Source of the DNA: Prevotella sp. tf2-5
Lineage (GTDB): Bacteria > Bacteroidota > Bacteroidia > Bacteroidales > Bacteroidaceae
Length of the DNA stretch: 64,000 bases
Direction: 5' to 3'
Assembly (NCBI RefSeq): GCF_900115435.1
Contig: NZ_FOWK01000002.1
Span: 62,001-126,000, forward strand
This document shows, one piece after another, positions 17,176-25,710 of this stretch. Below the pieces are notes generated by a model. The model was not told where the DNA came from. It made no database searches and was given only the letters and a program-made list of their open reading frames with translations. Each line of letters starts with the position of its first letter. The stretch's first letter is position 1. Made by a program: the position numbers and the translations under genes.

Positions 17176-19143
17176 ATGAAGAAGAAACTTTTCTTAATCC
17201 TATGCTTGAGTCTCTCAAGTATCATTGATTTTGCACAAGGATTGCAGGTTAACAAGAAATGGGGTAAGCCGACCCAACAAGAACTAACGATGACGGAATA
17301 TGCTGCCGATCCGGATGCTGATGCCGTTATATTATATAATAAGGTGGAAGCCTATTATACCATACGTTCCAATGGTTTTCTGGTGACTAATCAGGTGAGG
17401 TGCCGCATTAAGGTGTTGAAACCTGATGGCAAGGAATGGGGAAACGTGAGTATCGGCTATTGGGACCATGAGACCAACCACGAAATAAGAGAAAAAGTCG
17501 TAGGACTGAAAGGAACATCCTATAATATGGAGAATGGGACTGTCGTGAAAGCGAAGCTGGAGAGTTCGATGATTCATGAGGAGCGGTTGGACAAAGAACA
17601 GAAGCAAATCAAGTTCAGCATGCCTAAGGTGCAAGTCGGCACAGTGATGGAATATGAGTACAGGATAGAGAGTGAGATATTCTATGACTTACGAGACTGG
17701 TACGCTCAAAGCAGTATCCCAGTGCTGTATACAGAATACTCATTATCAGTACCAGAATGGTTTAAGTTCAGTATTGAGGAGAGTGGTGTCAATCGATTGG
17801 ATAAAGAGCAGGGTGGCGGTTCCATCAATTTGGGTAACGAAGTCATCCCGACCAATGACTGCACTTTTATAGGTCAAAACTTGCCAGCATTGAAAGACGA
17901 TGATTTTGTATGGCATGCCAAGGATTTCGGCAGTAAAATCACACACGAGCTAAGAGGAATCTACGTCCCTGGACAGGTTCTTAAGAACTATACCGCGAAC
18001 TGGGAAGATATTGACAAGACCTTATCAGACGACGCAGACTTTGGAGGCAGGTTGAAGAAGAGCAGTCCTCTCAAAGAAGAGATCGCCGCCTCTGACATCC
18101 CTTCTATTACTGACAAGAAAGCGAGGGCTCTCGCTGTCTTCCAGTTGCTGCAGAAGAAAGTACGCTGGAATGGAGAATATGCTTTTGAGGCAAAGTCAGC
18201 CTCTAAACTGCTGAAAGAGGGAACAGGAACGAATGCCGACATCAATTTCCTGTATATCAATATGCTTCGAGACGCAGGTGTTGAGGCGATGCCCGTCCTG
18301 CTTCGAAAGCGAAGCAGAGGCAGGTTGCCACTGACCCATGCCAGTATCAAATATCTGAGTACTTTTGTCGTAGGCATACAAGATACAGACTCGACACTAT
18401 GCTATATCGACGCCTCCGTTGAGGCTCCCAGTCTGAATATATTACCTCCAGAACTTCTGGTAGAGCGTGCTCGTGTGTATTCTCCCAAAGGACAGGGTTT
18501 TTGGGTAGACTTGCAGAAGGTCGCAAATGGAAAAGAGAAGAAGGTGATTCAAGGAAAACTGGATAGCCAAGGTTTGCTGACAGGACTATGTAATAATGTC
18601 TACAATGATGAGGAGGCGGCATGGGTTTCCAAGAAATGGCGTGAGGCGAAGGATAGCCTGTCTATGATAAGTAGTATGAAGGAGCGTGATGGTATTGATA
18701 TTACAAAATACCAGAGGAAGAGTATTGCCGACAAAACTTTCACTGTCAGGGAGACAATTGGTTTCACGAAACAGTTCGATACGGCAGGTGACCAGATATA
18801 TCTGAATCCACTTGTCTTGATTCCTATGAAGGAGAATCCTTTCAAGTCAGAGAAACGTGATCTCCCCGTGGAGTTCCCATATTGTCAGCAAGAGACACTC
18901 AACGTCATGATAGAGCTGCCGGCAGGTTATCAGGTAGAGGACATCCCCAGCCCGATCGCCTTGGAGTTTGACGGCATGACTGCACGGGTTATCTATAGAC
19001 AGCAAAACAACCAACTGGCCGTTCAATATCGAATGGAAGTGTCCAAACTTTTTTATTACCAAAACCAGTATGCTGATTTAAGAAGTTTCTTTGATAAGAT
19101 TGTCGAGAGTTGTAATCAGATACTGACAGTGAAAAAGCTATGA
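17176..19143 (+). CDS. DUF3857 protein with degenerate transglutaminase-like domain
   Basis: The 655-residue secreted or periplasmic protein has a signal peptide (about 1-21, ending D-F-A-Q). A DUF3857-like beta-rich region spans about 55-250, a transglutaminase-like region about 310-430, and a C-terminal beta domain follows. Where active family members have a catalytic cysteine before D-x-A, this one reads G-T-G-T-N-A-D-I-N, so the nucleophile appears lost. The next gene overlaps by four bases and keeps its cysteine, so the two probably act together. Function is unknown; polysaccharide or peptidoglycan work is only a guess. Confidence 0.7.
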   Translation: MKKKLFLILCLSLSSIIDFAQGLQVNKKWGKPTQQELTMTEYAADPDADAVILYNKVEAYYTIRSNGFLVTNQVRCRIKVLKPDGKEWGNVSIGYWDHETNHEIREKVVGLKGTSYNMENGTVVKAKLESSMIHEERLDKEQKQIKFSMPKVQVGTVMEYEYRIESEIFYDLRDWYAQSSIPVLYTEYSLSVPEWFKFSIEESGVNRLDKEQGGGSINLGNEVIPTNDCTFIGQNLPALKDDDFVWHAKDFGSKITHELRGIYVPGQVLKNYTANWEDIDKTLSDDADFGGRLKKSSPLKEEIAASDIPSITDKKARALAVFQLLQKKVRWNGEYAFEAKSASKLLKEGTGTNADINFLYINMLRDAGVEAMPVLLRKRSRGRLPLTHASIKYLSTFVVGIQDTDSTLCYIDASVEAPSLNILPPELLVERARVYSPKGQGFWVDLQKVANGKEKKVIQGKLDSQGLLTGLCNNVYNDEEAAWVSKKWREAKDSLSMISSMKERDGIDITKYQRKSIADKTFTVRETIGFTKQFDTAGDQIYLNPLVLIPMKENPFKSEKRDLPVEFPYCQQETLNVMIELPAGYQVEDIPSPIALEFDGMTARVIYRQQNNQLAVQYRMEVSKLFYYQNQYADLRSFFDKIVESCNQILTVKKL

Positions 19144-20999
19144 TGAGAAATGGTTTGTTCTTTCTTCTGCTGTTCTGCGGCGGCAATGGGTTTGCTCAGA
19201 ATGTCATCGTTGAGGAGTCACTCACTGAGACAAGATGTGAGAATAAGACGCACATGACGACTCACTATAAGGAGACGAAAACGATTCTGAACGAACAGGG
19301 AGCGGATCATGCTCATTTCCTTTGTTCCTGTAATAAGCAGGAGCGTCTGACTTCTTTCCGTGGACAGGTTACAGATGCTTCTGGCAAGGTCATCCGTAAG
19401 ATCAAGGAGAGTGAGCTGCAACGGACGGAGTATTCACAGTATCTTGCTGTGGATGATTATAAGATGTATTTCACCTATACTCCTCCTGTCTATCCTGTGA
19501 CTATCACCTACGAATGGACGGTTGACAGTCACGATGACCTGATAGAGTTCCCACCGTTCTGTCCGCAATCAGACTATAAGGTTGCTGTCAAGAAAGCCAC
19601 CTACCAGTTGACGGTGCCGAAGGATATGACGGTATGCCGTAAAACACAGAATATACAAAAGGACATCTCTGTGACAAGTGATGAGAAAGAACGTCAGGTG
19701 TTCTCCTTGGAACTCACTGACTTACCTGCTATACAACAGGAACGTTTTGGGCGCTCCCTCCGTGAGAGAATCCCTCTTGCCTTCTTTGTTCCACAAGATT
19801 TCCAATACTACAAGACAGAAGGGAGTCTTGACTCGTGGAACAGCTATGGTAAATGGTTGTATTCGTTGATGGATGGACGTGATGCCTTACCAGAGACCCT
19901 GAAGGCTGAAGTGCATCAGATGACTGATGGGCTCAAGACGGACAGAGAGAAGGTGGAACGACTCTATCAATACTTAGGAAAGACCACACGCTATGTGGCG
20001 GTGTTCCTTGGCATAGGCGGTCTGCAACCTGCCTTGGCTAAGGATGTGTTCAAGAGCGGCTATGGCGATTGTAAAGGATTGAGCAATTTCATGCATGCTC
20101 TTCTGAAAGAGGTGGGGATAACTTCTTATTATACCACCATCAGTACCAAGAACCGCCACCTGTTCCATGATTTTGCCAGTGTGGGACAGATGAACCATGC
20201 CGTCCTGCAGGTTCCATTTCCGGGTGACACCTTATGGCTGGAATGCACCAATCCCTTGCTGCCCATGGGATATGTCCACGAGGATATCGCAGGACATGAT
20301 GCTGTTCTCATAACTCCTGATGGGGGGAAATTGGTAACTCTCCCTTGTTATGCTGACTCTGCCAATTTTATGGGGAGTAGTATGAAGATACAAATAGATA
20401 ACCAGGGGAAAGCGACAATGGAGATGAGGCAAGTAGCGAAACTGCAACAGTATGAGAGCGTTTTGCCACTATTGTATATGGGACAGGACGATAGGAAACG
20501 TGTATTACAGGAGACGTTGAGTATTCCTCAAATGGAGATAGGGGAGATAGAGGTCAAGGGTAATGACAAGGAGTTGCAAATCAATGTCCCTTCTTTGAAG
20601 AGTCAACGCTATGCTACGATTTCAGGACAGCGTATGTTCATACCCGTTTGTCCTTTTCATAAAGGATATGGTATGTCGAAAGACGATAGGGAACGAACAG
20701 AAAATATCTATGTGACAACAGGCTATCAGGACAAGGATGAGATTGTCATTGCTCTCCCTGAGGGGTATACCATCGAGGCGATGCCCAAGGATGGTATGAT
20801 AGACACATCCTTTGGTAAATACAGTTATCGCTTGAAAGTCGATAAGGACGGTCGTCAGGTAACCATCCGCTACCGGCTGTTGTTAAAGTCTGGTATCTAC
20901 GATAAAGCCCAATACCATGAATTCGTCACTTTTATCAATCAAGTGGCAAGTGGCTATGCCCAGAAAATAGTCTTAAAGAAGAATAGTAAGTCAACGTGA
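19140..20999 (+). CDS. DUF3857/transglutaminase-like secreted protein
   Basis: The 619-residue protein starts at an ATGA overlap with the gene before it. It has a signal peptide (about 1-19), a DUF3857-like N-terminal half, and a transglutaminase-like core at about 270-400. The likely catalytic cysteine is in Y-G-D-C-K-G-L near residue 306; a histidine in M-N-H-A-V and an acidic residue in W-L-E-C-T-N complete a plausible triad. Such domains in bacteria may be proteases or transamidases. Paired DUF3857 genes are common in Bacteroidetes; the biological role is not known. A large hairpin follows the stop. Confidence 0.75.
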   Translation: MMRNGLFFLLLFCGGNGFAQNVIVEESLTETRCENKTHMTTHYKETKTILNEQGADHAHFLCSCNKQERLTSFRGQVTDASGKVIRKIKESELQRTEYSQYLAVDDYKMYFTYTPPVYPVTITYEWTVDSHDDLIEFPPFCPQSDYKVAVKKATYQLTVPKDMTVCRKTQNIQKDISVTSDEKERQVFSLELTDLPAIQQERFGRSLRERIPLAFFVPQDFQYYKTEGSLDSWNSYGKWLYSLMDGRDALPETLKAEVHQMTDGLKTDREKVERLYQYLGKTTRYVAVFLGIGGLQPALAKDVFKSGYGDCKGLSNFMHALLKEVGITSYYTTISTKNRHLFHDFASVGQMNHAVLQVPFPGDTLWLECTNPLLPMGYVHEDIAGHDAVLITPDGGKLVTLPCYADSANFMGSSMKIQIDNQGKATMEMRQVAKLQQYESVLPLLYMGQDDRKRVLQETLSIPQMEIGEIEVKGNDKELQINVPSLKSQRYATISGQRMFIPVCPFHKGYGMSKDDRERTENIYVTTGYQDKDEIVIALPEGYTIEAMPKDGMIDTSFGKYSYRLKVDKDGRQVTIRYRLLLKSGIYDKAQYHEFVTFINQVASGYAQKIVLKKNSKST

Positions 21000-21014
21000 G
21001 CCCGATAAAAGAAT

Positions 21015-21062
21015 CCTCTTCATAACCAGTACCCTGAATCGAGGGCACTGGTTTTGAAGAGG
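21015..21062 (+). terminator. Large stem-loop after the DUF3857 pair
   Basis: CCTCTTC (21015-21021) pairs with GAAGAGG (21056-21062). Inside it AACCAGT (21024-21030) pairs with ACTGGTT (21046-21052), and CCCT pairs with AGGG. The short TTTT is inside the outer stem, so either the inner hairpin terminates transcription or the whole is a structured 3' end. Confidence 0.5.
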
Positions 21063-21129
21063 TCCCTGCCGTGAAGCAGTTCAAAGGTACACCTTTTATT
21101 TTGTTTTACATACATGCCTGTTATTGTGC

Positions 21130-21198
21130 TTTGTTTGCTGATATCGAATAGAAATTGCCTTTTTTGTTTGCTGGTATCAAATAAAAGTATTATCTTTG
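21130..21198 (+). promoter_or_regulatory. Promoter and tandem 25-bp repeats of the AAA ATPase gene
   Basis: TTTG (21167-21170) and TATCTTTG (21191-21198) are 20 bp apart. Two imperfect direct repeats starting TTTGTTTGCTG (21130-21154 and 21163-21187) match at about 21 of 25 positions and lie 33 bp apart. The second contains the -33 box, so a regulator may bind the pair. Confidence 0.6.
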
Positions 21199-21231
21199 CC
21201 CACGTTTTCATATTTTCAATACAAATGCATC

Positions 21232-22500
21232 ATGGCAATAACGAAAGAAACATTCCGTACCCTGATTCATGAAGGACAGGAAGAGATAAGAGACGTTGAG
21301 TTATATAATCGCCCGTTTGACTTCGAAGAAAACGGACGCTATGTACTTGTTGGAGTACGTCAGGCGGGTAAATCCTATATGCTATATAAGCGTGCCAGAC
21401 AGATGATGGAAGCAGGCTATCAGTTAGAAGATATGGTGTATATTAACTTCGACGATGAACGTCTAATGGGTATGAAGGCAGACGAACTTGACCTTATTCT
21501 TCAAGCCTATCAGTCTGTATATAACCATGTGCCTGTGCTTTTCTTCGACGAGATTCAGAATGTTGAGGGCTGGGAACATTTTGCCCGTCGTCTGGCCAAC
21601 AAGAAATACCATGTCTATATCACTGGCAGTAATGCCAAGATGCTGAGCCGGGATATTCAGACTGTACTTGGTGGGCGATTCTTCGATGCGCTGATATATC
21701 CCTATACCTTTTCGGAATACATGGAAGCCAAAGAAATCATACTGGAGAAGGAATGGCAATATGGCAGCCAACGTGCGGTGGTGCAACAGTCTTTTGCAGA
21801 CTATATGAAGTGGGGCGGTTTCCCTGAACTGCTCTTATTCCGTAACAAACGCAATTGGCTTAACGGTCTCTATGAAAAGATTCTCTTGGGTGACATCATT
21901 CAACGCAACAAGGTAAAGAATGAGATGGCATTACGGCTGACCATGAAGCGATTGGCAGAAAACGTTATGCAGCCCATCTCATATAATCGCGTTGCTAACC
22001 TGATACGCTCCACAGGGACGAATATAGCCGTTTCTTCTGTCAGCGACTATGTGCGTTATGCACAGGAAGCCTGCATGTTGTTTTCATTGGAGAACTATGC
22101 TTCGAAGTTCGTGGAGAAAGAGACGGTGAAGAAACACTACTTTGTTGATAACGGTCTGCTGAGCATCTTTTTGTTCAACGGTGATACAGCGCTGTTGGAA
22201 AATCTCTGCGCTATTCATCTGCGCAAACACTATGGAGAGGAATTGTGCTACTATAATAAAAATGTCGAGGTTGATTTTCTCATAGCAGAAGAAGGCTATG
22301 CCATTCAAGCCTCCTATTCTATCTATGGTGAGGGCATGCAGGACACTTTTGAGCGTGAGACCAAGGCATTGAAACAGTTGGATACTTTCCTTTCATTGAA
22401 GCGTATGGTGATTGTAACTAACGACGAAGAGGGAACAGTCCCGTTAGAAAATGGCAAACAGATTGAAGTAATTCCTGCATGGAAGTGGTTGCTTGAATGA
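21232..22500 (+). CDS. AAA ATPase with DUF4143 domain
   Basis: The 422-residue cytoplasmic protein starts at the ATG at 21232; the longer frame from 21196 begins inside the -7 box. The Walker A loop is G-V-R-Q-A-G-K-S at 41-48 and Walker B is V-L-F-F-D-E-I near 105-111, followed by I-T-G-S-N-A sensor residues. The C-terminal DUF4143 part ends with E-V-D-F-L-I and I-Q-A-S-Y, reminiscent of PD-(D/E)xK nuclease folds. Such proteins are widespread in accessory regions and their role is unclear. It stands at the left edge of the repeat-rich region and shows no partner gene. Confidence 0.82.
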   Translation: MAITKETFRTLIHEGQEEIRDVELYNRPFDFEENGRYVLVGVRQAGKSYMLYKRARQMMEAGYQLEDMVYINFDDERLMGMKADELDLILQAYQSVYNHVPVLFFDEIQNVEGWEHFARRLANKKYHVYITGSNAKMLSRDIQTVLGGRFFDALIYPYTFSEYMEAKEIILEKEWQYGSQRAVVQQSFADYMKWGGFPELLLFRNKRNWLNGLYEKILLGDIIQRNKVKNEMALRLTMKRLAENVMQPISYNRVANLIRSTGTNIAVSSVSDYVRYAQEACMLFSLENYASKFVEKETVKKHYFVDNGLLSIFLFNGDTALLENLCAIHLRKHYGEELCYYNKNVEVDFLIAEEGYAIQASYSIYGEGMQDTFERETKALKQLDTFLSLKRMVIVTNDEEGTVPLENGKQIEVIPAWKWLLE

Positions 22501-22531
22501 CATTCTCTATACTCTAAACATCAGCATGATC

Positions 22532-22552
22532 CGAAAGGATATCACTTTCGGC
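22532..22552. terminator. Hairpin after the AAA ATPase gene
   Basis: CCGAAAG pairs with CTTTCGG around a 7-nt loop, 31 bases after the stop. No T run follows directly, so terminator function is uncertain. The remaining 22501-22766 holds no gene, only an orphan minus-strand promoter and a repeat. Confidence 0.35.
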
Positions 22553-22621
22553 AAGGATAGGTGAGCTCCTTTTTATATTTGGAAACAAGTTTTTGTCATT
22601 GTTATATTAATTAATACTGTG

Positions 22622-22728
22622 CAAAGGTATTTCTTTTATTTCATATGACAAAATAATTTACTAGAAAATGGATCATTCAGTCATCGACGAAGTCGCTTGC
22701 CAGAGCAAGAACCGTCCCCAGCTTTCTT
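22622..22728 (-). repeat. REP-plus-promoter unit, copy 1
   Basis: A minus-strand promoter (TACCTTTG at 22629-22622, TTTG at 22652-22649, 19 bp apart) adjoins a REP-like repeat at 22661-22728. The repeat reads ATGGATCATTCAG, then a 29-bp insert (22681-22709) shared with copy 2, then AACCGTCCCCAG. No gene lies downstream of this promoter on the minus strand before 22500. Confidence 0.65.
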
Positions 22729-22766
22729 CGGTAATTGCTTCTTCAGAAAACAATATACTCTTCTCG

Positions 22767-23429
22767 TCACTGAAGTGGAGTTATAAGTCCAGATTTCATA
22801 AGTATCGGCATGACGTGTTCGGCAGCTATACGCTTTTTGTCGTCACTCTCAGCATAGAATTCTTTCAGTAATGAGGGTGCCTGTTCGTCCAACATCTGCT
22901 TGATGAGGTCATCATCAAGTAATCGAATCTGAATCTTTCCTTTCTCATCGGCACCTTCAGAGATAACATAACACACCCGATACTTCCTCGCCTTAGTAGC
23001 CACAGCCATCGTACCGGCTAGTCCAAACATGATACCTACCGTCGTTTGCTCGCTCAGGACCTCCTTTCCTATAAGCATGTTAACAAACAATACGCTGCGT
23101 GTCCCAATCTTCCAGGCTTTTGCGTAACCTCCTCTAAATTTCGTCTTTTGGTATCTCAGATAACGGCAATTCACATACATAGAGTCACCTTGTGCTATGA
23201 CAAAAGCTTTCTTAATTGCCTTGTTTACATCTTTCTCTTTTGACACAATCTTATAGTCATTGCCTCCTCCCATAAATTTCTCCGTCTTTGTGCGTTTGGT
23301 GACGTAGAAAGTGTCTACTGATACCCAGTTTCCATTGACGAAATCCTCGTATGTCATGCAGTACCTGCTTTGTGCCTCGCAAACAGTTACAAGACTAAGC
23401 AGCAATAATAGTAATGTGGTCTTTTTCAT
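22767..23429 (-). CDS. Unrecognised exported protein, 220 residues
   Basis: The protein starts with a clear signal peptide (about 1-19, ending V-C-E-A-Q) and has no lipobox cysteine. The mature part is basic and mixed alpha/beta, with Y-V-T-K-R-T near 41-46 and a G-G-G-N-D-Y turn near 55-60. It recalls a Bacteroidales family of secreted proteins (perhaps DUF6563), but I am unsure. One weakly hydrophobic segment, V-G-I-M-F-G-L-A-G-T-M-A, lies near 132-143. The stop codon is just beside repeat copy 1. No clear promoter was found. Confidence 0.55.
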   Translation of the reverse strand: MKKTTLLLLLLSLVTVCEAQSRYCMTYEDFVNGNWVSVDTFYVTKRTKTEKFMGGGNDYKIVSKEKDVNKAIKKAFVIAQGDSMYVNCRYLRYQKTKFRGGYAKAWKIGTRSVLFVNMLIGKEVLSEQTTVGIMFGLAGTMAVATKARKYRVCYVISEGADEKGKIQIRLLDDDLIKQMLDEQAPSLLKEFYAESDDKKRIAAEHVMPILMKSGLITPLQ

Positions 23430-23462
23430 GATTATTTCATCTTATATGTCTTGTTATTGGAA

Positions 23463-23969
23463 TTATTCTATATTCCCTTTGTTCTCAGTTTTGTTGCCAT
23501 GGTATTCTATTCGATTTCCTTGTTTCAACATCTCTCGGGTGACGAATAAAGTGTCATATAAATGTTCATTGCATATTTCTTCCCAAGTATGATTTCGTGC
23601 TGTCTCCAACTTAATGATAAAGAGGTATGCTTTATGCTCTTTGTCATGTGAGAATAGAGTACCGGATTCTGCGTAATCTGCCGTGGAATCTTGAGGGATG
23701 TAGTCATGTGGTCTTATTTCAAGCATTCCCTTTTCGTTAATAGTAGTCCATGTATAATCACACGTATCTCCAGAACATGGTAAGAACCGAAACCTACCAC
23801 CGTAGACATTTATATAGACACTATCAATATTGTTGCTGAAAGATGCACCAATAAGTATTGTATCTGTTGTACAATTCTTTATTCTCATACGTTCCATAGT
23901 GTCCCACCCTGGAAGACAAGAAGCAAAGAGTATCAAAGTGAACGTCATTGATAGGATTTTTTTCTTCAT
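23463..23969 (-). CDS. Small lipoprotein, 168 residues
   Basis: The start chosen is the ATG at 23969, giving a short basic N-terminus, hydrophobic core and lipobox L-F-A-S-C with the lipid-bearing cysteine near 19. A longer frame from 24056 adds 29 polar residues before the signal peptide and is unlikely. The mature part is beta-rich with two further cysteines near C-S-G-D-T-C. I do not recognise the family. Bacteroidetes lipoproteins often end in the outer membrane. A promoter at 24074-24104 gives a leader of roughly 100 nt. Confidence 0.6.
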   Translation of the reverse strand: MKKKILSMTFTLILFASCLPGWDTMERMRIKNCTTDTILIGASFSNNIDSVYINVYGGRFRFLPCSGDTCDYTWTTINEKGMLEIRPHDYIPQDSTADYAESGTLFSHDKEHKAYLFIIKLETARNHTWEEICNEHLYDTLFVTREMLKQGNRIEYHGNKTENKGNIE

Positions 23970-24073
23970 CGTTATTCTACAAATTTTCCTTTCCCTGTTT
24001 TTTTGTTTTCTACAAGTACTATTTTCAGGCGATTCAAATTTGCCATGAGAGTTCAATTCTTTTAATTATAATG

Positions 24074-24104
24074 CAAAAGTATAGAATTTCTTGGAAAAAA
24101 CAAA
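24074..24104 (-). promoter_or_regulatory. Promoter of the lipoprotein gene
   Basis: On the minus strand, TACTTTTG (24081-24074) lies 19 bp from TTTG (24104-24101). Confidence 0.55.
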
Positions 24105-24168
24105 TTTCTTGGAACAAATAGTATAAAATCTCTATTATAGTAGCATAATCATGCCCCTATTATGCCAG

Positions 24169-24209
24169 TCGCACCAGGAAACCGCCTATACACGGCATTC
24201 CCGGTGCGA
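24169..24209. repeat. Hairpin element with 10-bp arms (E1)
   Basis: TCGCACCAGG (24169-24178) pairs with CCCGGTGCGA (24200-24209) apart from one position. The loop reads ACCGCC-TATACAC-GGC and loosely resembles the loop core of the hairpins at 28.1-28.5 kb. It lies in the 310-base stretch 23970-24279, which contains no gene. Confidence 0.5.
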
Positions 24210-24279
24210 TTGATGTTTGTTTTGCCCGCCATTTGCCCGCGAAAAGTACATAATTCTATTTATAAAGATAAATTGGAAT

Positions 24280-24777
24280 TTACTTTATTAGCCTCATGTT
24301 AAGCAAATCACACAATTCCTGCGGCTTTATGTTGAGACCATCCGCTGGAAAGGATTCCTGAACCCCAGCTATACTTTCATTCAACTTCCGAATGATGCGA
24401 CCTGCACTGCTTGCATCACTCATCTTCTGAAACTCTACTTCTTTCTTATATTTTATACCTATCTGCTTAGATGACCCCACATTGATCAGATAGAATTCTT
24501 CCACATCTGCAAAATGGACCTCCCATTTCTTCATTCCACTATCCATCAAAACAGATTCGTCTGTAATGATATAATAGGCTTTGTGAGCGATTCTTTCTCT
24601 CAGTATGAGGAATAACACGAAAAGTCCACCTCCGCCAAAGAATAAGATAGCTGTCCATGCAAAGAATGGCTTTTCTCCATGCAGAAGCATCAAAACTCCC
24701 GTTGCAGCAAACATAAAACATACAGCCATCAAGGCTATGTTTTTCCAAATTGAATGATATATTCTTATCTCTCTCAT
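24280..24777 (-). CDS. Two-helix membrane protein, STM3941-like
   Basis: The 165-residue protein begins at the ATG at 24777; a TTG six codons upstream is possible but less likely. Two membrane helices lie at about 10-30 and 38-60, followed by a cytoplasmic beta-rich domain of PH-like character (Y-Y-I-I-T-D-E-S-V-L near 68-77). The layout resembles the STM3941 family of unknown function, an assignment made from architecture and memory. A 12-bp palindrome CGACTTAAGTCG lies at 24797-24808, inside a diverged copy of the insert found in repeat copies 1 and 2. Confidence 0.55.
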   Translation of the reverse strand: MREIRIYHSIWKNIALMAVCFMFAATGVLMLLHGEKPFFAWTAILFFGGGGLFVLFLILRERIAHKAYYIITDESVLMDSGMKKWEVHFADVEEFYLINVGSSKQIGIKYKKEVEFQKMSDASSAGRIIRKLNESIAGVQESFPADGLNIKPQELCDLLNMRLIK

Positions 24778-24851
24778 TAATTCTTGCTTTGGCAAGCGAC
24801 TTAAGTCGATTACCTATTTATCTGTCCCCAAATATTCACTTTTTTCTCATT

Positions 24852-25553
24852 CTACAAATGGAACTTGTAGCCCAGTGTGACACTGAAGTAACGGTTACGA
24901 CAGTCCTCGGGATACTCTGTCCTGTCGATTTTCGTCAGCCCGAAATAGTAGCGGGCATCCAGCACCACATTCTTATACTCGTAGGACAGCCCGACTGGGA
25001 TACCGAAGTCAACGGACTTGCAGACATCGGTAGCCTCCATATAACTCTTCGTGTCGTTGAATTCCAACTCTTCCAATCGGTCTGTCTTAACAGGTACTGC
25101 ATATATCTCTGTTGTCGACTCCGAGTCACTGCTCAAACAGAATCCCACTTGAATTCCTGCTTTGACGGCAAGTCCCTTAACACCTGGAATATACGCATTG
25201 ACAAGCAAAGGAAGATTGAGATATTGGGATTTTAACTTACCATCGACTTTAGTCACCACATCAAAATCACCTTGTGCCTGGTTAACGCGCTGTTGCTCAA
25301 ATTTGTCAATCTTCGCACCTTGTTGTGAGTAAAGAGCACCCAATGAGACACCCAGCCAGTCATTCACGCCATACTCTGCCTCCACGCCAGCAGTGAAGCC
25401 CACCTTGTTTTTATATAAGCCGCTATTACCTCCACTTAAACCTGTCACATTGATACCTGCCATCGGCTTGATGGAAAACGTCCCTTTCGGGTTCTGTGCG
25501 CTCACACTCGCAACGCAGCAAACGAATGCTGCCAATAATAAATGTTTCTTCAT
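24852..25553 (-). CDS. Outer-membrane beta-barrel protein, PorT-like
   Basis: The 233-residue protein has a signal peptide (about 1-19, ending S-V-S-A-Q). The mature part, K-P-M-A-G-I-N-V-T-G-L onward, shows regularly spaced amphipathic strands and a terminal L-G-Y-K-F-H-L strand, as in the outer-membrane beta-barrel family PF13568. Its ligand or role is unknown. It is transcribed leftward from a promoter (25592-25622) that is part of repeat copy 2, so this gene may have gained its promoter from a mobile element. Confidence 0.75.
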   Translation of the reverse strand: MKKHLLLAAFVCCVASVSAQNPKGTFSIKPMAGINVTGLSGGNSGLYKNKVGFTAGVEAEYGVNDWLGVSLGALYSQQGAKIDKFEQQRVNQAQGDFDVVTKVDGKLKSQYLNLPLLVNAYIPGVKGLAVKAGIQVGFCLSSDSESTTEIYAVPVKTDRLEELEFNDTKSYMEATDVCKSVDFGIPVGLSYEYKNVVLDARYYFGLTKIDRTEYPEDCRNRYFSVTLGYKFHL

Positions 25554-25591
25554 TGTTTTTGAACTTTTATTGTGTATTTTTTATGATGTTG

Positions 25592-25698
25592 CAAAGGTAC
25601 GATTATTATCTCATTCTACAAAATGATTGGATAGGAAAGTGGATCATTCAGTCATCGACGAAGTCGCTTGCCAGAGCAGGAACCGTCCCCAGTTTTCT
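25592..25698 (-). repeat. REP-plus-promoter unit, copy 2
   Basis: A minus-strand promoter (TACCTTTG at 25599-25592, TTTG at 25622-25619, 19 bp apart) adjoins a REP-like repeat at 25633-25698. The repeat contains GTGGATCATTCAG, the 29-bp insert (25652-25680) and ACCGTCCCCAGTTTTCT. It is almost identical to copy 1 over about 60 bp and lies between two barrel genes. Confidence 0.75.
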
Positions 25699-25710
25699 GT
25701 TCCCTGAGGT

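Noticed and set aside
21015..21062. tRNA-like fold
   Set aside because: It is a single long hairpin without cloverleaf arms or a CCA-type end.
22668..22871. A 67-codon plus-strand frame over repeat copy 1
   Set aside because: It starts in the REP repeat and continues antisense to the 22767 gene.
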